Of a DNA stretch of 64,000 nucleotides, positions 53,941-63,937 are shown one piece after another. Every line of letters starts with the position of its first letter. Position 1 is the first letter of the stretch. Origin of the DNA: Photobacterium profundum SS9 (GTDB lineage Bacteria; Pseudomonadota; Gammaproteobacteria; Enterobacterales; Vibrionaceae); the NCBI RefSeq assembly GCF_000196255.1, contig NC_006370.1, positions 712,187 to 776,186 of the forward strand, written 5' to 3'. The position numbers were made by a program, and so were the translations under genes. The notes under the pieces are model-generated. The model was not told the DNA's origin. It saw only the letters and a list, made by a program, of their open reading frames with translations, and searched no databases.

Positions 53941-53976
53941 AAAAAGCCCGATAACTCATTGAGTTATCGGGCTTTC
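53941..53976 (-). terminator. Strong terminator of ssrA, probably bidirectional
   Basis: AAAGCCCGATAACTC pairs with GAGTTATCGGGCTTT around a 3-nt loop. On the minus strand it ends in a T-run just after the tmRNA 3' end. It may also stop transcription leaving the helicase on the plus strand. Confidence 0.9.
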
Positions 53977-53984
53977 CAAACGTT

Positions 53985-54352
53985 TGGTGGAGCTGGCGGG
54001 ATTTGAACCCGCGTCCAAGAGCAATCCAACCATAGGCGCTACATGCTTAGTCTATCTTTATTCTCGTAAGTACACTGCGAACAGACACGCCATGTAAATA
54101 CATACCAGAATTCTATTTCGCGGTTCACCTCTCTAGTCAAAGGTTCCCTCGCTATCTCGTTTGGGTTTGAACTTCTATGATTCCCCGTCTTACAAGCGGA
54201 AGCTAGGGTAGAAGTGCGCTAGCAGGTTATTAAGCTGCTAGTGCGAAGTTTTCGTCGTTTGCGACTATTTTTTTGCGGCTTTTTACGTGGCCAACCGCCC
54301 CACGGCATGCTCCACAAGCCTTCTTGATCCTGTCGAATCCTGAATCAGCCCC
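53985..54352 (-). ncRNA. ssrA: tmRNA (transfer-messenger RNA)
   Basis: On the minus strand the RNA starts GGGGCTGATTCAGGATTCGA at 54352 and ends with the T-arm sequence GGGTTCAAATCCCGCCAGCTCCACCA-type acceptor end at 53985, so the CCA is encoded. The tag frame at 54262-54230 reads ANDENFALAA followed by TAA, the gammaproteobacterial proteolysis tag. Length is about 368 nt. tmRNA with SmpB rescues stalled ribosomes. The smpB gene lies immediately upstream on the same strand, and the 3' end faces the defence-type island. Confidence 0.97.
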
Positions 54353-54370
54353 AGAGGTGTAACAAGACGG

Positions 54371-54398
54371 ATAGTAGCATATAAATCTTTCACGTCAA
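54371..54398 (-). promoter_or_regulatory. Sigma-70 promoter of ssrA
   Basis: On the minus strand TTGACG (54398-54393) and TACTAT (54376-54371) are separated by 16 nt, 18 nt upstream of the mature 5' end of tmRNA. Confidence 0.65.
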
Positions 54399-54458
54399 CG
54401 AAATTACTATTGAACGAGGTGGATGTGTATGAAAATCCATCAGTTTACGTTTTTCTTA

Positions 54459-54935
54459 CTATCGTGTGCTGTGTTTCATGATGCGCTGCTTATCACGAGC
54501 CCAGTCTCGGCTCTTAGAATCTGCGCGCTTATCATGCAGCTTTTTACCACGTGCTGTACCTATCTTTAGTTTAACCCAAGATGCCTTCCAGTACATAGAT
54601 AATGCAACGATAGTTTGGCCTTCACGGTTTACCGCACCCAGTAGCTTATCGATTTCTTTACGGTTCAATAATAGTTTACGAGTACGCGTTGGATCGGCAA
54701 CAACGTGGGTTGATGCGGCATTCAGTGGTGTGATTGTTACACCTGAAATAAACGCTTCACCATCACGCAGAAATACATAGCTTTCGGCGATGTTTACTTT
54801 GCCGTTACGAATTGCTTTTACTTCCCAGCCTTGTAGTTGAAGCCCGGCTTCATAATCATCTTGGATGGCAAATTCGTGTCTGGCGGTACGGTTTTTGGCA
54901 ATGGTGTTATCTGACTTGTTCGGTTTCTTAGCCAT
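54459..54935 (-). CDS. smpB: SsrA-binding protein SmpB
   Basis: A 158-residue protein. It has the conserved [34 protein letters not shown] core (seen as AIQDDYEAG and [11 protein letters not shown]), the [13 protein letters not shown] helix and the C-terminal basic tail [23 protein letters not shown] that enters the ribosomal mRNA channel. It binds tmRNA. ssrA follows directly downstream on the same strand. Confidence 0.98.
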   Translation of the reverse strand: MAKKPNKSDNTIAKNRTARHEFAIQDDYEAGLQLQGWEVKAIRNGKVNIAESYVFLRDGEAFISGVTITPLNAASTHVVADPTRTRKLLLNRKEIDKLLGAVNREGQTIVALSMYWKASWVKLKIGTARGKKLHDKRADSKSRDWARDKQRIMKHSTR

Positions 54936-55167
54936 GGGGTATCCATTTCTTTATGTTGCTATTCCCAAAACAGATGTTCATCTGTTTGGTCGAATAGAGT
55001 GTAATACAGGTTTCTACGTTGTTATGTTGTTGAAAGTTTAACTGTATTCGCTCTGATTTTGGCTGTTTACCGACTAATGGTATCATTGAGCCACTTCTTC
55101 TCATAGATTTTGATTTTATCGCTGTAAAATCTATGTGTAAGGGTTTTGTGAAGCTTAAGGAGAATCT

Positions 55168-55602
55168 ATGCCTCAGATCAGTCGCTCTGCACTTGTACCG
55201 TTTAGTGCCCAGCAAATGTTTGAACTTGTTAATGATGTTGAATCTTACCCTGCATTTTTACCGGGATGTTCAGGAACTAAAATTATTGAACGCTCTGATG
55301 CGCATATGATGGCTTCTGTCGATGTGTCTAAAGCGGGTATTCGTAAAACCTTTGTGACTCGTAACCAGCTGGTTGATTTTAATGCCATCGAGATGCAACT
55401 GGTTGATGGCCCATTTCAGAAGTTAGTGGGTGGTTGGAAATTCATAGAGCTTGATGCGACAGCGTGTAAAATTGAGCTGAATTTGGATTTTGAATTTACC
55501 AACGGATTGGTGGATGCGGCATTTGGTAAAGTGTTCCGCGATTTGACGGGCAATATGGTAAGTGCCTTTACTAAGCGAGCAAAAGAAATTTATGAGTTCT
55601 AA
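55168..55602 (+). CDS. ratA: RatA/START-domain protein (ubiquinone-binding Coq10-like)
   Basis: A 144-residue single START-fold protein: SRSALVPFSAQQMFELVNDVESYPAFLPGC at the N-terminus (VPFSAQQMF and FLPGC), the central VDVSKAGIRKTFVTRN, LVDGPFQKLVGGWKF and FEFTNGLVDAAFG. In E. coli RatA was described as binding 50S subunits, and relatives are Coq10-like lipid binders. AAGGAG precedes the ATG. It is divergent from smpB, as usual in this order, and overlaps the rnfH gene by 11 nt. Confidence 0.93.
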   Translation: MPQISRSALVPFSAQQMFELVNDVESYPAFLPGCSGTKIIERSDAHMMASVDVSKAGIRKTFVTRNQLVDFNAIEMQLVDGPFQKLVGGWKFIELDATACKIELNLDFEFTNGLVDAAFGKVFRDLTGNMVSAFTKRAKEIYEF

Positions 55603-55918
55603 TGATAAGTTGATTCATGTAGAGGTTGTATATGCTCTGCCTAATAATCAGCGAGTGATCAAGCTGGCGATAAACTTCGAGACTGATGTTCAAGAGATCA
55701 TTGAGCAGTCCGGTATATTGGCGATGTTCCCTGAGATTGATTTGAAGAAAAATAAGATCGGTGTGTACAGTCGTAATGTAAAACTCAATGCGACGGTACG
55801 TGATGGCGATAGGATAGAGATCTATCGACCTTTACTTGCCGATCCTAAAGAGATCCGTCGAAAGCGTGCTGAACAAGCAAAGAAAGAAGCATTAAAAGCA
55901 AAATCTGAGGCGAAATAA
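55592..55918 (+). CDS. rnfH: RnfH family ubiquitin-like protein (RatB)
   Basis: A 108-residue product from the ATG at 55592 overlapping the ratA end. A longer frame from 55562 lies inside ratA. The beta-grasp pattern is IHVEVVYALPNNQRVIKLAI, IDLKKNKIGVYSRNV and VRDGDRIEIYRPLLADPKEIRRKRA. The lysine- and alanine-rich tail is typical. Function is unknown. It is always paired with ratA. Confidence 0.92.
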   Translation: MSSNDKLIHVEVVYALPNNQRVIKLAINFETDVQEIIEQSGILAMFPEIDLKKNKIGVYSRNVKLNATVRDGDRIEIYRPLLADPKEIRRKRAEQAKKEALKAKSEAK

Positions 55919-55970
55919 AACGGTAGCCACGTGGTTTGTTTGTCGCTCTTGACGTTATAAAGCAGATAAA

Positions 55971-55998
55971 GAAAAAGCTCGCCAATGCGAGCTTTTTC
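55971..55998. terminator. Bidirectional terminator between rnfH and bamE
   Basis: AAAAAGCTCGC pairs perfectly with GCGAGCTTTTT around a CAAT loop, giving T-runs on both strands. It lies between the convergent genes. Confidence 0.9.
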
Positions 55999-55999
55999 A

Positions 56000-56356
56000 T
56001 TAATTGATGGCAGTTAAGAAGTTTGGTCCAGGCTGATAATCACCTTTCATTCCAGTCAACTTGTTCTGAGCATCAAACGCCAAAATCAAATTCTTTTGTA
56101 CGCTTTCTTCATGACCTGGTTGTTGGTAATACACGTAATACCAAGTGTCAGGGTAGCTTGGCTCTACAAGCATTGGTGAACCAAGTACATAACGTACTTG
56201 TTCTTTGTTCATGCCCATTCGAAGCGTATCAATATCAGATTGCTCAAGGTAGTTACCTTGGTTGATATCAATACGGTAAACCAATTTCTCAATTACTGAG
56301 CAACCACTAAGTAAGCTTAACGCTAGTGTTAGTGCAGCGATATTTTTCCAACTCAT
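56000..56356 (-). CDS. bamE: Outer membrane assembly lipoprotein BamE
   Basis: A 118-residue lipoprotein with signal peptide and lipobox SLLSGC (cysteine about 19). The mature part has YRIDINQGNYL, LRMGMNKEQVRYVLGSP and DTWYYVYYQQPG, the SmpA/OmlA domain hallmarks. It is the small accessory lipoprotein of the BAM complex that inserts outer-membrane proteins. It is followed by a shared terminator. Confidence 0.96.
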   Translation of the reverse strand: MSWKNIAALTLALSLLSGCSVIEKLVYRIDINQGNYLEQSDIDTLRMGMNKEQVRYVLGSPMLVEPSYPDTWYYVYYQQPGHEESVQKNLILAFDAQNKLTGMKGDYQPGPNFLTAIN

Positions 56357-56558
56357 AGCATCCTGGCTTTTTAGCTTTAACTGCTGCGATGATAAACAAG
56401 GTCTAAGCAGAAGTAAAAAAAGTGGTAAAGAAAAAACTCTAATTGAGACTGCTGTCAGCCTCTATAGTTGCATTTCTACTTCAGTTTATTTCATCTTAAC
56501 CAAAATGATTAGCGATATGTCTCATTTATCGGAACATAATGCTAATTTATATCAATAT

Positions 56559-58226
56559 CTATGCTGCAATCAGTAATTCTTTCGCATTCGCTAGGGTGCA
56601 GTCGGTAATCTCACTCCCGCCCAGCAACCTTGCTAACTCGGCAACACGTGCGTCGTCATTCAAAGGGCACATGCTTGTTTCTGTTTGTCCTTTGGTACTC
56701 TTCTTGGCGACAAACATTTGCTGGTGGCCACAACCTGCAACTTGCGGTAGGTGTGTTACACACATGACTTGGGTTGAATTGCCTAAAGTACGCAGCATTT
56801 TTCCAACAATTGCGGCTGTTGGTCCACTAATACCGACATCGACTTCATCGAATATAAGGCTGGGTGTTTCTATTTTCTGGGCTGTTATCACTTGAATGGC
56901 TAACGATATACGCGATAACTCACCGCCAGATGCGACTTTACCTAATGGTTGCAGCGGCTGACCTGGGTTGGTCGATACTAAGAAGGTGATGGTGTCGAAA
57001 CCTAGTGGGCTTAACATTCCTTCAGCATCATTTTGTACGTCAATTTTAAAGATGCCATGTTCCATGCTGAGTTCATGCATGCTGCAAGAGATCTTTTTAT
57101 CAAGCTCTTTGGCATATCGGTGGCGACTTTTACTGAGCTTTTCTGCTGTTGCTAAGAATACTTGTCGTTTATTTTCAACAAGCTCTGCAAGTTCTTCCAG
57201 TCGCTCATCGCTACAATCAAGTTGTTCTAACTCTTTGAGCAGATCTTGGTGTTTCTGGAAGAGTTCGTTAGGCATAACGTAATGCTTACGTGCTAACGAT
57301 AAAATTTTAGCAATGCGTTCTTCTAGATAGACTAAACGTTGAGGGTCCATATCCAGATTATCTAAATACCCCCGTAGCTCTTGGCTAGCTTCCTGAACTT
57401 GGATAATGGCATCTTCCAGCATTTGTGGAATACCACTCAAGCTATTATCGTACTCACCCAAGGATACGACTTGCTGGCTTGCCATTTGAAGCAGCTGTAA
57501 GGCATTGCCATCATCGTTGTCATATAAAATCGATAGGGCGGTTTGGCTCGAAAGTGCAAGTTCACCGCTATTTGATAAGCGTCTATGTTCTTCTTCTATC
57601 TCGCTGTATTCATCTTCGCCAAGTGCTAAATCATGCAGTTCTTTTACTTGGTATTGAATAAGCTGTTTTTGTGCTTCATTTTTCTCACGATGTTGAGTTA
57701 GGCGCTTTAATTCATTATTCGTCTGACGCCAGTTTTGATAAGCCTGGCGTGTTTTATCCATTAAAAGGTGATGACCAGCATATTGATCCAACATTTGCTG
57801 TTGATAATCAGGACGCATTAGCTGCTGATGTGCATGTTGACCATGAATATTGATCAACAATTGCCCTAGTGACTTCTGCTGAGAAGCGGGCACAGGGCTG
57901 CCGTTGATAAACCCACGTGAACGACCTTCTTTTGTTATCACTCGGCGAAGGATACATTCTTCACCATCGACCAATTCGTTGTCTTCGAGCCAGCGACGCG
58001 CTGCTTGGTTATTTTTTAATGAGAATGCGGCAGAAAGTTCTGCTTTATCTTCGTTAGGACGAACCATAGACGCTTCGGCACGATCACCAAGGCAGAGACC
58101 AAGCGCATCAATTGCGATCGATTTACCTGCACCGGTTTCGCCAGTAATGGTGGTCATTCCTGACTTGAGTTCAAATTCTAGGTTTTTGACAATAGCAAAA
58201 TTGGAGATAGTCATATGAGAAAGCAT
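56559..58226 (-). CDS. recN: DNA repair protein RecN
   Basis: A 555-residue SMC-like protein. The N-terminal half-ATPase has Walker A GETGAGKS (about residues 31-38), then long coiled coils (about 150-380), and the C-terminal half has the ABC signature [16 protein letters not shown] and Walker [14 protein letters not shown], then [10 protein letters not shown]. It acts in double-strand break repair. Two LexA-type boxes precede the start, so it is SOS-induced. Confidence 0.98.
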   Translation of the reverse strand: MLSHMTISNFAIVKNLEFELKSGMTTITGETGAGKSIAIDALGLCLGDRAEASMVRPNEDKAELSAAFSLKNNQAARRWLEDNELVDGEECILRRVITKEGRSRGFINGSPVPASQQKSLGQLLINIHGQHAHQQLMRPDYQQQMLDQYAGHHLLMDKTRQAYQNWRQTNNELKRLTQHREKNEAQKQLIQYQVKELHDLALGEDEYSEIEEEHRRLSNSGELALSSQTALSILYDNDDGNALQLLQMASQQVVSLGEYDNSLSGIPQMLEDAIIQVQEASQELRGYLDNLDMDPQRLVYLEERIAKILSLARKHYVMPNELFQKHQDLLKELEQLDCSDERLEELAELVENKRQVFLATAEKLSKSRHRYAKELDKKISCSMHELSMEHGIFKIDVQNDAEGMLSPLGFDTITFLVSTNPGQPLQPLGKVASGGELSRISLAIQVITAQKIETPSLIFDEVDVGISGPTAAIVGKMLRTLGNSTQVMCVTHLPQVAGCGHQQMFVAKKSTKGQTETSMCPLNDDARVAELARLLGGSEITDCTLANAKELLIAA

Positions 58227-58250
58227 GTGTTCACCTGTTTAAATCAACAC

Positions 58251-58266
58251 CTGTGTTTTCATACAG
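58251..58266 (-). promoter_or_regulatory. LexA box 1 upstream of recN
   Basis: CTGTGTTTTCATACAG fits the CTGT-N8-ACAG SOS box, 25 nt upstream of the recN start. Confidence 0.75.
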
Positions 58267-58272
58267 TATATA

Positions 58273-58288
58273 CTGTATCTACGTACAG
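58273..58288 (-). promoter_or_regulatory. LexA box 2 upstream of recN
   Basis: CTGTATCTACGTACAG fits CTGT-N8-ACAG with flanking TA on both sides. It is 6 nt beyond box 1. Multiple SOS boxes are known for recN in enterobacteria. Confidence 0.8.
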
Positions 58289-58354
58289 TAAAGTGCTGTG
58301 GTGAAATATTTAATGAAAAAATTAAATAAGGTAAGTCGATGAATTTCAGGTAAT

Positions 58355-58384
58355 AAAAAGCCAGCAATAAGATGCTGGCTTTTT
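58355..58384 (-). terminator. Terminator downstream of nadK
   Basis: AAAAGCCAGCA pairs with TGCTGGCTTTT around a 6-nt loop, 22 nt after the nadK stop. It separates nadK from recN, which lies further downstream on the same strand. Confidence 0.88.
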
Positions 58385-58405
58385 GCTGTCAGCAAAGAAA
58401 CACGA

Positions 58406-59287
58406 TTAAAACAGTTTACTTGACCAACCTAATTTGGCGCGGAGTACACCGTAGTAGTTATAATTCTTAGGGTGAATAAGCTGTAATTGCTCAGGGCTTT
58501 GATAGATATGCACTTCATCCCCAGGGCTAACAGGTAGGGAAACCTGCCCATCACAGCTCACTTCTAATGTACTGCCGTTGTTAGGCGATACTAATAATTT
58601 AATGCAACGATCACCATCGACCACTAAAGGGCGACTTGATAGCGTATGCGGAAACATCGGCACTAACGTTATGGCATTTAAACTTGGTGACAGAATAGGA
58701 CCACCACCAGACAGTGAATAAGCCGTTGAGCCTGTCGGGGTTGCAATGATCAAACCATCAGAACGTTGAGAGAAGGCGAAGTTATCATCAATATACACTT
58801 CAAATTCGATCATGTGTGCGATCTTATCTGGGTGTAATACGGCTTCGTTTAATGCGGCGTTCCGGCTTTTTATTTGTCCGTGACGATGAACTTCTGCTTC
58901 TAATAAAAAGCGACGTTCCGTTACAAACTCACCCTCTAAAACTCGGGTTAATTCTTCTTTGAAGCTTTCTGGGTCAAGATCCGTTAGAAAGCCTAAATTA
59001 CCACGGTTAACACCAATCACTGCGATATCGAAACGCGATAGCACGCGCGCCGCGCCTAACATGTTGCCATCGCCACCGACGACAATCGCGAGGTTCGCTT
59101 TATCGCCAATAGTAAGCAAATCGCACAAACAGTCTTGAGGCACATCAAGGTCGTTCGCTAATCGATGATCGACTAAAACGTCGTAACCTTTGCCTGTTAA
59201 CCAGTCAAAGAGGGTTTTGTGAGTTTGCAGGGCATCTGGGTTTCTTGGCTTACCAATTAACGCGATTGTTTGAAAAATGCGCTTCAT
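58406..59287 (-). CDS. nadK: NAD kinase
   Basis: A 293-residue cytosolic enzyme that phosphorylates NAD to NADP. It has the [11 protein letters not shown] motif (about residues 72-82), the [11 protein letters not shown] segment and the glycine-rich ATP/NAD region [22 protein letters not shown]. The C-terminal SCDGQ motif matches the family. It is divergent from grpE, as in other vibrios. Confidence 0.97.
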   Translation of the reverse strand: MKRIFQTIALIGKPRNPDALQTHKTLFDWLTGKGYDVLVDHRLANDLDVPQDCLCDLLTIGDKANLAIVVGGDGNMLGAARVLSRFDIAVIGVNRGNLGFLTDLDPESFKEELTRVLEGEFVTERRFLLEAEVHRHGQIKSRNAALNEAVLHPDKIAHMIEFEVYIDDNFAFSQRSDGLIIATPTGSTAYSLSGGGPILSPSLNAITLVPMFPHTLSSRPLVVDGDRCIKLLVSPNNGSTLEVSCDGQVSLPVSPGDEVHIYQSPEQLQLIHPKNYNYYGVLRAKLGWSSKLF

Positions 59288-59366
59288 GTCCTTGATCCGA
59301 CAAATGATAGTGAAGCCAGTATAGCCTTAGGTTTAGAGACTTGTCGCGCTTTGTTAGCGAACTCTG

Positions 59367-59394
59367 CTTGAATCATTGAAGTTCATCCCCATAA
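59367..59394 (+). promoter_or_regulatory. Sigma-32 heat-shock promoter of grpE
   Basis: CTTGAAT (59367-59373) and CCCCATAA (59387-59394) are separated by 13 nt, a near-consensus RpoH promoter, 106 nt before the grpE start. Confidence 0.85.
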
Positions 59395-59500
59395 TAGGCA
59401 CATGAATGTTTTTTTTGAGTAGATAATACTGGTTTATCGACTCAAATTTGTGAACAATTGTATTTAAAATACATCAGTATCTTGGCGGAGAAGTAAAAGC

Positions 59501-60121
59501 ATGAACAATGAAGACAAAAAACTACAGGATGAACAGCTGCAGAAAGAGACTGTAGAAGCGGCTGAGACTGTTTCTGCTGAGGAAGAATTTGTAGAAATTA
59601 CTGCTGAAGAAATGCAAATCGCACGTATTGCTGAATTAGAAGCAGCGCTACTTTCGAGTGATGCAAAAGTAAAAGAAGCGCAAGATAACGTGCTTCGTGC
59701 TCGCGCTGAGGGTGAAAATGTTCGTCGACGTTCAGAAGTAGAAATCGATAAAGCACGTAAATTTGCATTGAATAAATTTACCGAAGAGTTATTGCCTGTT
59801 ATCGATAACCTTGAACGTGCTATCGAAACGGCAGATAAGAATGACGAAGCATTGAAGTCAATGATTGAAGGTGTTGAACTAACACTTAAGACAATGACTG
59901 CAACGGTTGAGAAATTCGGCCTGAAGCAGCACAACCCTGTAGGTGAAGTATTTAACCCTGAATTTCATCAAGCAATGTCTATTCAGGAAAGTGCAGATCA
60001 TGAACCAAATACTGTCATGCTTGTTATGCAGAAAGGCTATGAGCTTAACGGCCGTATTATTCGTCCTGCAATGGTAATGGTATCTAAAGCTGCTGCTGGC
60101 AGTGTAGATATGCAAGCATAA
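59501..60121 (+). CDS. grpE: Nucleotide exchange factor GrpE
   Basis: A 206-residue co-chaperone. An acidic N-terminal tail is followed by the long dimerisation helix ([21 protein letters not shown]), the four-helix bundle with [13 protein letters not shown], and the C-terminal beta domain with [10 protein letters not shown] and [18 protein letters not shown]. It releases ADP from DnaK. Its terminator separates it from dnaK, and each has a heat-shock promoter. Confidence 0.97.
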   Translation: MNNEDKKLQDEQLQKETVEAAETVSAEEEFVEITAEEMQIARIAELEAALLSSDAKVKEAQDNVLRARAEGENVRRRSEVEIDKARKFALNKFTEELLPVIDNLERAIETADKNDEALKSMIEGVELTLKTMTATVEKFGLKQHNPVGEVFNPEFHQAMSIQESADHEPNTVMLVMQKGYELNGRIIRPAMVMVSKAAAGSVDMQA

Positions 60122-60136
60122 TTGTATAAATGCTTT

Positions 60137-60165
60137 TAAAAGACCCACTACGGTGGGTTTTTTAT
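60137..60165 (+). terminator. Terminator downstream of grpE
   Basis: ACCCAC pairs with GTGGGT around a TACG loop, flanked by A-rich and T-rich arms (TTTTTT), 16 nt after the grpE stop. Confidence 0.85.
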
Positions 60166-60193
60166 TTTATTTTAATATTTTTTAGGTGTTGCC

Positions 60194-60221
60194 CTTGAAA
60201 AGGGGATGATTGACCTTATTT
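60194..60221 (+). promoter_or_regulatory. Sigma-32 heat-shock promoter of dnaK
   Basis: CTTGAAA (60194-60200) and CCTTATTT (60214-60221) with a 13-nt spacer. The -35 is perfect and the -10 is a relaxed match to CCCCATNT. Confidence 0.7.
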
Positions 60222-60327
60222 AGTAATCATACGACATCGTAAACTTATTTTGTCTGGGTATAACCCATATAGCGACGTTCATTTCGGACGCGCTTGTAAA
60301 ATTGAATGAATTTCGGAGAAAAGCCTG

Positions 60328-62247
60328 ATGGGTAGAATTATTGGTATTGACTTGGGTACAACTAACTCTTGTGTAGCAGTACTTGATGGCGACAAACCGC
60401 GCGTAATTGAAAATGCGGAAGGTGAACGAACTACGGCATCTGTTGTTGCTTACACTCAAGATGGTGAAACGCTAGTTGGTCAACCAGCTAAGCGCCAAGC
60501 AGTAACAAACCCAGAGAACACATTATACGCAATTAAGCGTTTAATCGGTCGTCGCTTTGAAGATGAAGAAGTTCAGCGTGACCTTAAAATCATGCCTTTC
60601 AAAATCGTTAAAGCGGATAACGGCGATGCATGGGTAGAAGCGAAAGGCCAAAAAATGGCTGCTCCTCAAGTATCGGCTGAAATTCTTAAGAAAATGAAGA
60701 AAACAGCTGAAGACTTCCTAGGCGAAGAAGTAACAGCGGCAGTTATTACTGTTCCTGCATACTTTAACGATGCTCAGCGTCAAGCAACGAAAGATGCTGG
60801 TCGTATCGCTGGCTTAGAAGTTAAGCGTATTATCAACGAACCAACAGCAGCAGCACTTGCTTATGGTCTTGATAAGAAAGGCGGCGATCGCACTATCGCA
60901 GTTTACGACCTTGGTGGTGGTACATTCGATATCTCTATCATCGAAATCGATGAAGTAGAAGGCGAGAAGACTTTCGAAGTTCTTTCAACTAACGGTGATA
61001 CACACCTTGGTGGTGAAGATTTCGATAACCGCTTGATCAACTATTTAGTTGAAGAATTCAAAAAAGAACAAGGCATGGATCTTCGCAACGATCCTCTTGC
61101 AATGCAGCGTCTAAAAGAAGCTGCTGAGAAAGCGAAAATTGAGCTTTCTTCTGCACAACAAACTGATGTAAACCTTCCTTACATCACTGCAGATGCGACT
61201 GGCCCTAAGCACATGAACATCAAGGTGACTCGTGCGAAGCTTGAGTCTCTAGTTGAAGATCTTGTACAGCGTTCTCTTGAGCCGCTAAAAGTTGCTCTTT
61301 CTGATGCTGGTCTATCTGTAAGCGAAATCACTGACATTATCGTTGTTGGTGGTCAAACTCGTATGCCTATGGTTCAAGCAAAAGTTGCTGAGTTCTTTGG
61401 TAAAGAACCACGTAAAGACGTAAACCCTGATGAAGCTGTTGCTGTAGGCGCGGCTGTTCAAGCTGGTGTTCTTGCGGGTGACGTGAAAGATGTACTTCTT
61501 CTTGATGTAACGCCACTATCTCTTGGTATCGAAACCATGGGTGGTGTTATGACTAAACTGATCGAGAAGAACACAACTATCCCAACGAAAGCGAACCAAG
61601 TTTTCTCTACTGCAGAAGACAACCAGAGCGCGGTAACTATCCACGTTCTTCAGGGCGAGCGTAAGCAATCTAGCTACAACAAATCACTAGGTCAGTTTAA
61701 CCTTGAAGGTATTCAAGCTGCTGCTCGTGGTATGCCACAAATCGAAGTAACATTCGACCTAGATGCTGATGGTATCTTGCACGTATCTGCTAAAGATAAG
61801 AGCACAGGTAAAGAGCAGAAGATCACGATTCAATCTTCAAGTGGCTTAAGCGAAGAAGATATCGAGAAAATGGTTCAAGAAGCAGAAGCTAACAAAGAAT
61901 CGGACAAGAAGTTCGAAGAGTTAGTAACGGCTCGTAACCAAGCTGATCAGCTAATTCACGGTACTCGTAAGCAAGTTGAAGAAGCTGGCGAAGCACTACC
62001 AGCTGAAGACAAAGAGAAAATCGAAGCTGCTGTTTCTGAATTAGAAGAAGCACGTAAAGCGGAAGATAAAGAAGCAATTGATGCGAAAGTTCAAGCGTTA
62101 GTTGCTGCTTCTCAGAAGCTTATGGAAATCGCTCAACAGCAAGCTCAAGCTCAGCAAGCACCAGGCGGTGAAGGCGAGCAAGAAGCAAAGCAAGACGACA
62201 ATGTTGTTGACGCTGAGTTCGAAGAAGTAAAAGACGAAAAAAAATAA
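60328..62247 (+). CDS. dnaK: Molecular chaperone DnaK (Hsp70)
   Basis: A 639-residue Hsp70. The ATPase domain has [44 protein letters not shown] and [10 protein letters not shown]. The linker [15 protein letters not shown] leads to the substrate domain and helical lid, ending in the conserved acidic [16 protein letters not shown] lies 8 nt before the ATG. Codon use is of the highly expressed type. Confidence 0.99.
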   Translation: MGRIIGIDLGTTNSCVAVLDGDKPRVIENAEGERTTASVVAYTQDGETLVGQPAKRQAVTNPENTLYAIKRLIGRRFEDEEVQRDLKIMPFKIVKADNGDAWVEAKGQKMAAPQVSAEILKKMKKTAEDFLGEEVTAAVITVPAYFNDAQRQATKDAGRIAGLEVKRIINEPTAAALAYGLDKKGGDRTIAVYDLGGGTFDISIIEIDEVEGEKTFEVLSTNGDTHLGGEDFDNRLINYLVEEFKKEQGMDLRNDPLAMQRLKEAAEKAKIELSSAQQTDVNLPYITADATGPKHMNIKVTRAKLESLVEDLVQRSLEPLKVALSDAGLSVSEITDIIVVGGQTRMPMVQAKVAEFFGKEPRKDVNPDEAVAVGAAVQAGVLAGDVKDVLLLDVTPLSLGIETMGGVMTKLIEKNTTIPTKANQVFSTAEDNQSAVTIHVLQGERKQSSYNKSLGQFNLEGIQAAARGMPQIEVTFDLDADGILHVSAKDKSTGKEQKITIQSSSGLSEEDIEKMVQEAEANKESDKKFEELVTARNQADQLIHGTRKQVEEAGEALPAEDKEKIEAAVSELEEARKAEDKEAIDAKVQALVAASQKLMEIAQQQAQAQQAPGGEGEQEAKQDDNVVDAEFEEVKDEKK

Positions 62248-62335
62248 GATAGTTAATTCATAATCTTATTTTCGAACGGGCGTTAGAGGTTACTCTATCG
62301 CCCGTAGCTGTATTTAAAGCAGGTGACAGTTAAGT

Positions 62336-63478
62336 ATGTCAAAACGCGATTTTTATGAAGTTCTAGGTGTTGGTCGAGATGCCGGAGAACGTGACATTAA
62401 AAAGGCTTATAAACGCCTTGCAATGAAATTTCACCCTGATCGCAATCAGGAAGCAGATGCGACTGAAAAATTTAAAGAAGTCAAAACTGCGTATGAAATT
62501 CTAACCGACCCTCAGAAGAAAGCGGCATACGATCAGTACGGCCATGCAGCCTTTGAACAAGGTAGCGGTGGTGGCGGCTACGGTGGTGGCGGCGGCGCTG
62601 ATTTCGGTGACATTTTCGGTGATGTATTTGGCGATATCTTCGGTGGTGCTGGTGGTGGTCGACGTCAACAGCAGCGTGCTCAACGCGGTTCCGATCTTCG
62701 CTACAACATGGAACTGACATTAGAAGAAGCTGTTCGTGGCTGTTCTAAAGAAATCCGTGTACCAACATTGGTTGGTTGTGATTCGTGTGACGGTTCTGGT
62801 GCCAAGAGGGGTTCATCAGCAACAACGTGTGGCACTTGTCATGGTCAAGGCCAAGTACAAATGCGTCAAGGTTTCTTTGCTGTACAGCAAGCTTGTCCAC
62901 ATTGTCACGGTCGCGGCAAGATCATCAAAGACCCATGTAATTCATGTCATGGTCAAGGCCGAGTTGAAAAAACGAAAACATTGTCTGTTAAGATCCCAGC
63001 GGGTGTTGACACTGGTGATCGTATTCGCCTTTCTGGTGAAGGTGAAGCCGGCGAGTTTGGTGCACCAGCAGGTGATTTGTATGTACAGGTGCATGTTGCA
63101 GAGCATTCAATTTTTGAACGTGATGGCAACAACCTGTATTGCGAAGTACCTGTTAGCTTTACGATGGCCGCCGTTGGTGGTGAAGTCGAAGTACCCACTT
63201 TGAATGGTCGCGTAAATCTAAAAGTACCATCAGAAACACAAACCGGACGTATGTTCCGTATGCGTGGTAAAGGCGTTAAGTCTGTGCGCGGCGGTGCTGT
63301 TGGCGATTTGATTTGTAAGCTCGTTGTTGAAACACCCGTTAATTTAAGTTCTCATCAAAAAGAGTTACTTAAAGAGCTAGAAGAAAGCTTTGGTGGAAAA
63401 GCAGCAGGTAAACATAAGCCAAAGTCTGAAGGTTTCTTCAATGGTGTGAAGAAATTTTTTGATGATTTAACTGGCTAA
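62336..63478 (+). CDS. dnaJ: Co-chaperone DnaJ (Hsp40)
   Basis: A 380-residue type I J-protein: J domain with the HPD motif in MKFHPDRN (about 33-35), a glycine/phenylalanine-rich linker (about 77-110), four zinc-binding CXXCXGXG repeats ([32 protein letters not shown]) and the C-terminal substrate domains. It stimulates DnaK ATPase. It lies 88 nt after dnaK with no terminator between them, so the two are co-transcribed. Confidence 0.99.
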   Translation: MSKRDFYEVLGVGRDAGERDIKKAYKRLAMKFHPDRNQEADATEKFKEVKTAYEILTDPQKKAAYDQYGHAAFEQGSGGGGYGGGGGADFGDIFGDVFGDIFGGAGGGRRQQQRAQRGSDLRYNMELTLEEAVRGCSKEIRVPTLVGCDSCDGSGAKRGSSATTCGTCHGQGQVQMRQGFFAVQQACPHCHGRGKIIKDPCNSCHGQGRVEKTKTLSVKIPAGVDTGDRIRLSGEGEAGEFGAPAGDLYVQVHVAEHSIFERDGNNLYCEVPVSFTMAAVGGEVEVPTLNGRVNLKVPSETQTGRMFRMRGKGVKSVRGGAVGDLICKLVVETPVNLSSHQKELLKELEESFGGKAAGKHKPKSEGFFNGVKKFFDDLTG

Positions 63479-63502
63479 GCCCGATCTTGTTTAAGTAAAT
63501 CT

Positions 63503-63530
63503 AAAAAAGCCAGCGCAAGCTGGCTTTTTT
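63503..63530. terminator. Terminator between dnaJ and the convergent pilin gene
   Basis: AAAAAAGCCAGC pairs perfectly with GCTGGCTTTTTT around GCAA, so it can act in both directions. Confidence 0.93.
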
Positions 63531-63556
63531 ATTTTCAGCCATATTAGAGAGTAAGA

Positions 63557-63937
63557 TTACTTCCAACAATTAGCGGGCGTTGTCTCGCCAGTACTTTTTA
63601 ACGTCAGATCACCACAAGAATCAGAGCTTTGTAATGTAGTTTTTGTTGCAGATAAAGTGTATGTGGTTGCAGTTGATGTAACTGTATAGACATACCTTTC
63701 CCCACTATTGTCACATACAATACAGAAATCAGACGGAATTGAACTAGGGTAGGCAGTACCATTTGTTCGATTGCTTTCAATTTCTAATTGAATCATGGCT
63801 AAATCCCCCATCGCTTGATTGCGATAACTCTTCAAAATATGTGATTGATAAGAAGGGTAAGCAATAGCGGTTAATACGCCAATAATTGCAACAGCGACAA
63901 GTAACTCGATCAGTGTCACGCCTTTTTGTTCATTCAT
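63557..63937 (-). CDS. Type IV pilin, PilE-like minor pilin
   Basis: A 126-residue prepilin with a short leader MNEQKG cut before V, followed by the class III methylation motif TLIELLVAVAIIGVLTAIAYP with the glutamate at +5. The C-terminal globular part has two pairs of cysteines (CIVC and the SCGD to NCWK pair), as in PilE-type pilins. AGGAG precedes the ATG. It is probably the last gene of a minor-pilin operon continuing beyond the window edge, to the right, on the minus strand. Confidence 0.9.
   Translation of the reverse strand: MNEQKGVTLIELLVAVAIIGVLTAIAYPSYQSHILKSYRNQAMGDLAMIQLEIESNRTNGTAYPSSIPSDFCIVCDNSGERYVYTVTSTATTYTLSATKTTLQSSDSCGDLTLKSTGETTPANCWK

Noticed and set aside
53806..53984. 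Duplicate of the ssrA 3' end as an att site
   Set aside because: Apart from the tmRNA itself I saw no second copy of its 3' sequence in the window, so no attachment-site pair is claimed.
62736..63203. 155-residue frame inside dnaJ
   Set aside because: It is an out-of-frame shadow of dnaJ, caused by the codon bias of a highly expressed gene.
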